DNA of 41,302 bases from Lysinibacillus sp. FJAT-14745 (GTDB lineage: Bacteria; Bacillota; Bacilli; Bacillales_A; Planococcaceae): assembly GCF_001275675.1 (NCBI RefSeq), contig NZ_LITM01000005.1, forward strand, positions 46,666 to 87,967, in the 5' to 3' direction. Below the pieces are notes generated by a model. The model was not told the DNA's origin and searched no databases. It was given only the letters and a program-made list of their open reading frames with translations. The position numbers were made by a program, and so were the translations under genes. This document shows positions 35,631 through 41,302 of this stretch, one piece after another; the stretch's first letter is position 1, and the number at the start of each line of letters is the position of its first letter.

Positions 35631-36005
35631 TTAATAGAATCGAGATAAATCCCCTTGTCGGATGGATGATTTTTGCATGCGCTGTGCTTGACGCATTTCT
35701 TCACGCATGATGCGACGTAATTCTGAGTCACTTAAATTTGGTTCTTCTGTTGCAACAGCGTCTTTCTTTTTAGCGAATAGTTTTTTAATCTTCGCCATAT
35801 TCATACCCTGTTCCAAGTAATCTTTAATTTCAAGCAGTGTGTCGACGTCATTTAACGAAAACATTCGACGGTTGCCTTCTGTTCGGTGCGGCTCAATTAA
35901 ATGGTGTTCTTCATAATAACGAATCTGACGTGCCGAAAGCTCGGTCAATTGCATTACGATATTCATAGATAATAACGGCATAGTTCGTCTAATTTCACGA
36001 CTCAT
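35631..36005 (-). CDS. glnR: GlnR nitrogen repressor, MerR family
   Basis: A 124-residue MerR-type regulator: [20 protein letters not shown], then [20 protein letters not shown] is the helix-turn-helix and wing; [15 protein letters not shown] follows, and the C-terminal tail that GlnA touches to relieve autoinhibition is present ([12 protein letters not shown]). GGAGGGG precedes the ATG. It represses its own operon with glnA under nitrogen excess; a perfect GlnR box lies upstream. Confidence 0.96.
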   Translation of the reverse strand: MSREIRRTMPLLSMNIVMQLTELSARQIRYYEEHHLIEPHRTEGNRRMFSLNDVDTLLEIKDYLEQGMNMAKIKKLFAKKKDAVATEEPNLSDSELRRIMREEMRQAQRMQKSSIRQGDLSRFY

Positions 36006-36029
36006 TTAAGTCCCCTCCAATACCTGCTA

Positions 36030-36082
36030 ATAATATAACGAAAAATTTACACTGTCAACTATCCATGTAAGCTTTCCTAACA
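36030..36082 (-). promoter_or_regulatory. glnRA promoter with GlnR box
   Basis: On the minus strand TTGACA at 36058-36053 and TATTAT at 36035-36030, spacer 17. TGTTAGGAAAGCTTACA at 36082-36066 fits the GlnR/TnrA consensus TGTNA-N7-TNACA exactly and lies just upstream of the -35. Confidence 0.88.
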
Positions 36083-36142
36083 TGGATTTAAATAATATTT
36101 TTGAAATGACGAAAAATTGTAAAAAACTAAGCTTTTTATCTT

Positions 36143-36194
36143 AACGTGGGGTTGATTTCCATTCCGACTTGGCGCTTTTCCGGGGGCGTCCGAT
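36143..36194. repeat. partial, inverted copy of the 198-bp miniature element
   Basis: AACGTGGGGTTGATTTCC, ATTCCGACTTGGCGC, TTTTCCGGGGGCGTCCGA corresponds, with scattered changes, to the reversed right side of the element at 19413-19610. The terminal inverted repeat and left half are missing. Confidence 0.75.
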
Positions 36195-36246
36195 GTTACA
36201 TTTCTACGTGTTAGCAAATGATATCTTCAACTTTTTATCCAAAAAT

Positions 36247-36284
36247 AAAAAACTATTCAAAACGGAAATTTGAATAGTTTTTTC
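36247..36284 (-). terminator. terminator of ynbB
   Basis: AAAACTATTCAAA and TTTGAATAGTTTT form a stem over a short loop; T-rich on both sides. Confidence 0.85.
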
Positions 36285-36289
36285 GCTAT

Positions 36290-37540
36290 CTATTTTTGGA
36301 TTTTTTGAACAGCACTACAAATTGCAAATTTTACGTGCTCATATGTTAACCCACCTTGAATAAATGCTGTAAATGGCGGACGAATAGGACCGTCTGCTGT
36401 CAGCTCAATACTGGAACCTTGAATAAATGTTCCAGCTGCCATGATGACATCATCCTCATAGCCAGGCATATACGCTGGCTCAGGTGCATAATGCGCATTA
36501 ATTGGTGAGTTCGCTTGAATTTCACGGCAAAAAGCAATCATTTGTTCCGCGGTTTGGAAAGAAACCGATTGAATTAAATCCGTACGATTAACATCATACC
36601 TTGGTGATGTATTCATGCCAATTTCCCCTAGCATAGCAGCTGTGAAAATGGCACCTTTTAATGCTTGAGATACAACATGAGGTGCTAGGAAAAATCCTTG
36701 ATAGAAGTCACCAAGCGTATTTAATGTTGCTCCTGCTTCCGCACCAATACCTGGTGATGTCATACGATAAGCACATTTTTCTACTAAATCTGCACGCCCC
36801 GCAATATAACCACCAATTTTCGCCAAGCCCCCACCAGGATTTTTAATAAGCGAGCCTGCCATTAAATCAGCTCCAATCTCTGTCGGTTCCTGTGCCTCAA
36901 CAAATTCACCGTAGCAATTATCAACGAAAATAACTGCATCTGGTGCTAATTCACGGATTTTCGCACACATTTCTGTAATTTGTGAAATGGTAAAGGATGG
37001 GCGTGTTGCATAGCCCTTCGAACGTTGTATAGCAATCATTTTTGTGTTTGGTGTAATGGCAGCTGCAACACCTTCCCAATCGATCGCTTGATTATCGATT
37101 AAATCCACATGGCTATAACCGATTTTATAATCTTTTAACGAGCCAGTATCCTTATCGCCACCATCAACTATTGATTGCAATGTATCGTACGGCTGACCTG
37201 AAATATAAAGTAATTCATCACCAGGACGAAGCACGCCGAATAAGCTAAGTGTGATTGCATGTGTACCAGAAATAATTTGCGGACGTACAATGGCAGCCTC
37301 CGCTCCAAAGACCTCTGCATAAACACGTTCTAGATTGTCACGCCCCTCATCATCATAGCCATAACCATTAGACGGGTGCAGATGATAGTCACTTACTTGA
37401 TGCTTTCGGAACGCAGCAAGCACTTTTTGTTGATTGAAGAACGCCATGTCTTCTACCTTTGCATGAAAAGGGCGTACCTTTTCTTCTATTTTAGCAGCTA
37501 ACGCTAGTGTTTCTTCTGTTAAATTGGTTGTAAAAGTCAT
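36290..37540 (-). CDS. ynbB: YnbB, PLP-dependent methionine gamma-lyase/aluminium-resistance family
   Basis: A 416-residue fold-type I PLP enzyme of the group annotated as cystathionine beta-lyase-like aluminium resistance protein: YHLHPSNGYGYDDEGRDNLE near the start, RPQIISGTHAITLSLFGVLR, FVDNCYGEFVE with the cofactor Asp, and the PLP lysine in SLIKNPGGGLAKIGG. The reaction is unproven. Start ATG at 37540 after GGAGAAGA; the frame to 37570 lacks a site. It stands upstream of glnR as in B. subtilis (ynbB-glnR-glnA). Confidence 0.9.
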   Translation of the reverse strand: MTFTTNLTEETLALAAKIEEKVRPFHAKVEDMAFFNQQKVLAAFRKHQVSDYHLHPSNGYGYDDEGRDNLERVYAEVFGAEAAIVRPQIISGTHAITLSLFGVLRPGDELLYISGQPYDTLQSIVDGGDKDTGSLKDYKIGYSHVDLIDNQAIDWEGVAAAITPNTKMIAIQRSKGYATRPSFTISQITEMCAKIRELAPDAVIFVDNCYGEFVEAQEPTEIGADLMAGSLIKNPGGGLAKIGGYIAGRADLVEKCAYRMTSPGIGAEAGATLNTLGDFYQGFFLAPHVVSQALKGAIFTAAMLGEIGMNTSPRYDVNRTDLIQSVSFQTAEQMIAFCREIQANSPINAHYAPEPAYMPGYEDDVIMAAGTFIQGSSIELTADGPIRPPFTAFIQGGLTYEHVKFAICSAVQKIQK

Positions 37541-37744
37541 TATATTCTTCTCCATTTCACATTTGTTCAAATCTTATCTTAACAATTTGTGAGCTTGCCT
37601 GCAAAAATTGCATTAGGCGCTAAACTTAATTCGAACTATATCTATTTAATTCTGCTATAATAAGATATTTGATAACTGATAATTCCAAATCGCAAGTCGA
37701 TGCTTTACTATGCAAAAACTTTTAGATACAAAAAGGAGACTTTA

Positions 37745-37777
37745 ATGTTTTCTAGTATGCAATCTACAACAACATGA
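37745..37777 (+). CDS. possible ten-residue leader peptide
   Basis: ATG TTT TCT to TGA encodes MFSSMQSTTT, preceded at ideal distance by AAAAAGGAG. It ends 30 bases before the channel gene. TATAAT near 37656 is a likely -10. A real translated leader is possible, but the run of Thr codons may be chance. Confidence 0.35.
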   Translation: MFSSMQSTTT

Positions 37778-37807
37778 AATGATTTATTCACATAAGGGGT
37801 GACAGGG

Positions 37808-38413
37808 TTGGCTTGGGAGTTTTTTAGTATCATTGGAACAATTGCCTTCGCTATTTCCGGGGCAATAATTGCAATGGAGGAAGAATATGATTTATTCGGT
37901 GTCTATATACTCGGTATCGTAACTGCTTTCGGTGGTGGAGCTATACGAAATCTACTCATAGGTTTACCTGTAACAACACTGTGGGGACAGGATATGATGT
38001 TCCAAATTGCCATTGCAGCCATTACAATTTTTTTCATATTTCCACATCGACTCATTCAGCATTGGCATCGCTGGGGCAATTTCACTGATGCTATTGGATT
38101 ATCGGCATTTGCGATTCAAGGTGCCCTTTATGCTGTGAAGCTCGATATGCCTATTAGTGCAGTTATTGTAGCCGCTGTCTTAACAGGGTCAGGCGGTGGA
38201 ATTGTTCGCGATTTATTAGCTAGACGACAACCATTAGTCCTCCGTGATGAAGTCTATGGTGTTTGGGCAGCTCTAGCCGGGCTTATCGTCGGACTTCAAC
38301 TATTTTCAGGGGATCTCTTTTTATATGTATTATTTGGTGTGATCACAGTACTAAGAATACTTTCCTATATGAAGAAATGGCGTTTACCGTTACGGAAGTT
38401 GAATCGAGCATAG
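37808..38413 (+). CDS. TRIC-type (UPF0126) membrane channel protein
   Basis: About 201 residues with seven helices and two internal repeats, each with the family glycine motif: TAFGGGAIRNLLIG near residue 40 and VLTGSGGGIVRDLLA near residue 125. Prokaryotic TRIC homologues form trimeric cation (K+) channels; some UPF0126 members are predicted glycine transporters. I prefer the TTG at 37808, eight bases after AAGGGGTGA, over the GTG at 37799 that overlaps that site. A monocistronic unit followed by a GGCTGGGACA-type hairpin. Confidence 0.85.
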   Translation: MAWEFFSIIGTIAFAISGAIIAMEEEYDLFGVYILGIVTAFGGGAIRNLLIGLPVTTLWGQDMMFQIAIAAITIFFIFPHRLIQHWHRWGNFTDAIGLSAFAIQGALYAVKLDMPISAVIVAAVLTGSGGGIVRDLLARRQPLVLRDEVYGVWAALAGLIVGLQLFSGDLFLYVLFGVITVLRILSYMKKWRLPLRKLNRA

Positions 38414-38437
38414 CTATACAGTTGCATAATAACAAGG

Positions 38438-38594
38438 GGCTGGAACATAACTAAATGGTTCCTTCATAAAGCCGAATAATCTCTAAATTAACAAAACACG
38501 ATAAATAGAAAAACCGAACTATTCCGAAACACTTCATGAGAGTTTCATTGGATAGTTCAGTATTTTTGTTGGCTGAAACACATTTGTTCCAGCC
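38438..38594. repeat. GGCTGGAACATAA hairpin element, copy 3
   Basis: GGCTGGAACA and TGTTCCAGCC bound 157 bp. The inner stem pairs CCGAACTAT-CCGAAAC with GTTTC-GATAGTTC, resembling copy 2. Lies between the converging channel and cobT genes and probably ends transcription. Confidence 0.8.
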
Positions 38595-38704
38595 TCTTGT
38601 TTTAAATATTTTTTCTTAAAATGTTCAATCCGCTTATCGGAATCTCCAAATTTCACTAACATCCTTGCTTTTTTGCAGTGCGCACCTAATAAAATGGTAA
38701 TAAA

Positions 38705-39760
38705 TCACATTTTCAATAGCACCATAGCTTCTTCTAAAGTAGTCATGTTTTTCATCATAGAGCAAGCTGCGTCCAAAATAGGAAAGGCTAAAGCTGCACC
38801 AGATCCCTCTCCTAATCGCATATTCATTTGTAGCATCGGTTCAATTCCGAGCATTTCAGCAGCAATTTTTGCACCTGGCTCTTCAGAGGCATGAGAAGGA
38901 ATGATATAGTCTTTGACGTTTGGCTCAAGTTCGTACGCTATAAGAGCAGCAATCGTAGAAATAAAGCCATCAATTACAACAGGTTTACGATGTGCGGCGC
39001 CAGCAAGTATTACCCCAGCCATCGCACCTATTTCTAATCCTCCGACTTTTGCAAGAATATCTATAGCATCATGACGATTTGGTTTGTTTAATGCAATAGC
39101 ATTGTGAATGACCTCCACTTTATGTGCAAGACCTCCTGGTCCAACACCTGCACCGAAGCCTGTCACTTCATTCGGATGACATTCGCGAAGAACCGATAAT
39201 ATAGCGGCACTCGGTGTTGTATTACCGATGCCCATTTCACCTGTCCCGAGTACATTGATTCCTTTTTTGATTTCTTCTGTAGCTACCTCAATTCCTACTT
39301 CAATTGATTGGATAGCTTCTTCCCTTGACATAGCAGGACCTTTTGCCATATTGTCCGTTCCATATTTAATTTTTTTTAGGATAACACCAGCATCATGCGG
39401 AATATCTTCTTTTACGCCAACGTCTACAGTGACAATTTTTGCATTTGTTATTTTCGCTACAGCACAGACACCAGTTCCGCCTCTAGGAAAATTTAATGTT
39501 TGAAAGACCGTCACATTTTGTGGATTCGATGTCACCCCTTCATCACAAACACCATGATCTGCTGCACAGACAATTATCGCTTTATGATCAATCGAAGGAA
39601 ATAGTTCTCCTGTAATTCCTGATAGTTGCACAGCAAGGGTCTCCAGTTTCCCCAAGCTTCTAGGAGGCTTGCAAAGTGCATCTATGCGTTCTCTAGCCTC
39701 CTCCATCATTTTGTTGTCAGCACTTTGAATGTTTTGAATCGTCTGTTGTAATAATTGCAT
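38705..39760 (-). CDS. cobT: CobT, nicotinate-nucleotide:dimethylbenzimidazole phosphoribosyltransferase
   Basis: A 351-residue CobT that makes alpha-ribazole phosphate for the lower ligand of cobalamin. Seen: ICKPPRSLGKLE-like start (ALCKPPRSLGKLETLA), VCAADHGVCDEGVTSNPQ, FPRGGTGVCAVA, GTGEMGIGNTTPSAAI, and the C-terminal MRLGEGSGAALAFPI with the catalytic Glu. AAAGGGG precedes the ATG. A terminator and a cobalamin riboswitch lie upstream, so vitamin B12 should repress it. No other cob genes are in view. Confidence 0.96.
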   Translation of the reverse strand: MQLLQQTIQNIQSADNKMMEEARERIDALCKPPRSLGKLETLAVQLSGITGELFPSIDHKAIIVCAADHGVCDEGVTSNPQNVTVFQTLNFPRGGTGVCAVAKITNAKIVTVDVGVKEDIPHDAGVILKKIKYGTDNMAKGPAMSREEAIQSIEVGIEVATEEIKKGINVLGTGEMGIGNTTPSAAILSVLRECHPNEVTGFGAGVGPGGLAHKVEVIHNAIALNKPNRHDAIDILAKVGGLEIGAMAGVILAGAAHRKPVVIDGFISTIAALIAYELEPNVKDYIIPSHASEEPGAKIAAEMLGIEPMLQMNMRLGEGSGAALAFPILDAACSMMKNMTTLEEAMVLLKM

Positions 39761-39810
39761 GAAAATTTCCCCTTTCTTTTTTGCCCTTGTTACTCGAAGA
39801 ATGCTTTAGA

Positions 39811-39864
39811 GAAAAAAATAAAAAGCCTGTAGTTTATTCCATAACAAATAAACTACAGACTTTT
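39811..39864 (-). terminator. riboswitch-linked terminator upstream of cobT
   Basis: On the minus strand GTCTGTAGTTTATT and AATAAACTACAGGC pair, followed by TTTTTATTTTTTTC. It is the expression platform between the cobalamin aptamer and cobT. Confidence 0.9.
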
Positions 39865-39882
39865 CCATCGTCTATATAACCG

Positions 39883-40045
39883 AAGCAGATAGGCAGGTCT
39901 CCTGGCTCAATTTCAACATTTCATAGAACCTTCCCAGCACAATACTAGTGGCATTCTCTATGAAACTCCCTTTTACAGTGGTGGGACCGCTAAAGCTTTT
40001 CACTTTATTCCCTATTCTCCCGCAATGGGCACCTAATGCTTTTAT
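39883..40045 (-). ncRNA. cobalamin (B12) riboswitch
   Basis: The minus strand runs from AAAAGCATTAGGTGCCC through GCGGTCCCACCACTGTAA to the B12 box AGCCAGGAGACCTGCC at 39908-39893, all conserved parts in order, and is followed by a terminator and cobT. Confidence 0.95.
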
Positions 40046-40135
40046 GCAATTACTTTAAATCTACTTTATTATTTTTTTAGTGTCAATAGCTTAAATCTCA
40101 GTCTTTGTACATGGTAAAAATGTGATTTCAATAAA

Positions 40136-41227
40136 TCAAGAAGTAGAAACGAAAAAAGATTTGCTTTCTTTCACTTGATTTTTATCAACTTCAAAAATTT
40201 TATCAGCTTCTTTTATTAAAACTGGATTATGTGTAACCAATATAATAGTCTTTTGCTTTTCCTTATTTAAATATTTTAGTAATACTTCAATATTCACCTG
40301 ATTTTCCTTATCAAGTGCAGCAGTGATCTCGTCGAACAAGTAAATATCAGCATCTCTTAGAAGAGATCTTGCTATAGAAAGTCTTTGTTGTTGTCCAGTC
40401 GATAATTCAAGTCCATTATACCCTATTACAGTTTCAATACTATCTTCTAAAGTTTCTATAAATGAATAAATATTAACCATTTCACAAATTCTAATTAATT
40501 CATCATCAGTTGCATTTGGTTTTCCTAATAACAAATTTTCTTTAATGGTTCCCGTCATGATAAAATGTTCTTGTGATACCAGACAGACCTTTTTTTTATA
40601 AATATCATTAGGAATGTGTCTAATATTTGTATCAGAAATAAATATGTCTCCCTGATAGCCAACGTATAAACCGGATAGTATGTTTAACAATGTTGTTTTT
40701 CCTGATCCACTTGTCCCTTTTATAAGTACTATTTTCCTCAAAGGTATTCGAAAATTTACGTTTTCTAGGACCGAAGAAGATGTTTCGGAATGCGAAAAGC
40801 TGACATCTCTAAATATAATTTCACCCTGTTTCGAAAAATACATTGGATCAAGATTGATAGATACTTCCGAATTTCCTATGTTTTCTTTAGGATCTTCTAA
40901 TAAATTTTTCACTCTATTTACTGACACGATCGCTTCTTGGAAAAATGTATTTAATTGCGAAAACCTTAGAAATGATTGACTGAAATTATTCGCATAAGTC
41001 GTGAATGCTATTAAAATCCCAATAGTTAGACTTCCTGTATAAATAAAATATATACCTAAAATAAGAATTACCAAATAACTAGTATAATTTATTAATTCTA
41101 TAATTGATCCAGACTTTATACTTAAGCGCATTTTTTTAAGAGAATTTTTATATAATATGGTATTCTTCTGTTGATATTTATTTATTCCTTCAATCTCAAT
41201 ATTAAATAATTTATATAATTTAAAACA
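40136..41227 (-). pseudogene. ABC exporter (bacteriocin/peptide type), 5'-truncated
   Basis: The frame holds the last transmembrane helices (ELINYTSYLVILILGIYFIY, IGILIAFTTYANNFS) and a full ATPase domain: Walker A KGTSGSGKTTL, signature LSTGQQQRLSIARSLL, Walker B DIYLFDEITAALD and switch His in LVTHN. It resembles the C-terminal half of C39-peptidase/bacteriocin exporters. Upstream of the ATG at 41131 the frame goes on, coding-like (LYKLFNIEIEGINKYQQKN), to a stop at 41230, beyond which the sequence is unrelated. So the N-terminal half is missing, cut at about 41228 rather than by the window edge. Confidence 0.8.
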
Positions 41228-41302
41228 CTAGCGTCGCATTAAAATAATTCCACGCTAATATTTAAACTGAATTTTCTGTAATATATTCCAGGCACGAAAA
41301 AA

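Overview
The window looks like chromosome of a low-GC, endospore-forming Bacillaceae/Caryophanaceae member, most likely a Lysinibacillus. The basis is protein similarity recalled by eye (LexA, GlnA, GlnR, SirA, YneF, YnzC, CotD, ComC) together with conserved local gene orders; no database search was run.

The left half is built on a conserved backbone, lexA-yneA-yneB ... ynzC-tkt ... sirA-yneF, split by two accessory blocks. The first block (about 1.6-8.6 kb) holds a LiaI-LiaH-(hydrolase)-LiaF-LiaS-LiaR cell-envelope stress operon with an alpha/beta hydrolase gene lodged inside it, a HAD phosphatase/serine hydrolase pair and a small membrane protein. The second block (about 11.2-19.9 kb) is a worn mobile-element island. 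It holds a decayed terminase small subunit, a second-type hpt gene, a frameshifted helix-turn-helix phage/plasmid-type gene with a decayed partial copy, an XRE regulator, a secreted protein, a CPBP protease, a LytTR/DUF3021 pair, an acetyltransferase, and a DJ-1/PfpI gene broken by a 198-bp miniature inverted-repeat element with an 8-bp target duplication.

From 20 to 26 kb come the divergent SOS genes (yneAB against lexA, with LexA boxes placed in both promoters), a class-I glutamine amidotransferase, the ComC prepilin peptidase, a large DUF2339 membrane protein and a lone holin. From 26.9 to 30.2 kb lies a preQ1-riboswitch-controlled queF-yhhQ operon, divergent from a GntR regulator-ABC transporter operon whose regulator seems to lack an ordinary start codon. 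Next come a secreted protein, a YjiH-family transporter, a His-rich CotD spore coat protein and a decayed thiolase.

The nitrogen locus ynbB-glnR-glnA follows, with a perfect GlnR box, then a TRIC-family channel gene and cobT under a cobalamin riboswitch. Both window edges hold cut genes: luxS lacks everything after its SPMG motif at the left, and an ABC exporter lacks its 5' part at the right.

Intergenic space is rich in repeats: three hairpin elements bounded by GGCTGGGACA, 20-21-bp tandem repeats, two copies of a palindromic GCC(T/G)CGGC family, a partial second copy of the miniature element, and one or two structured elements that resemble IS200/IS605 ends. No tRNA, rRNA or CRISPR array was seen.
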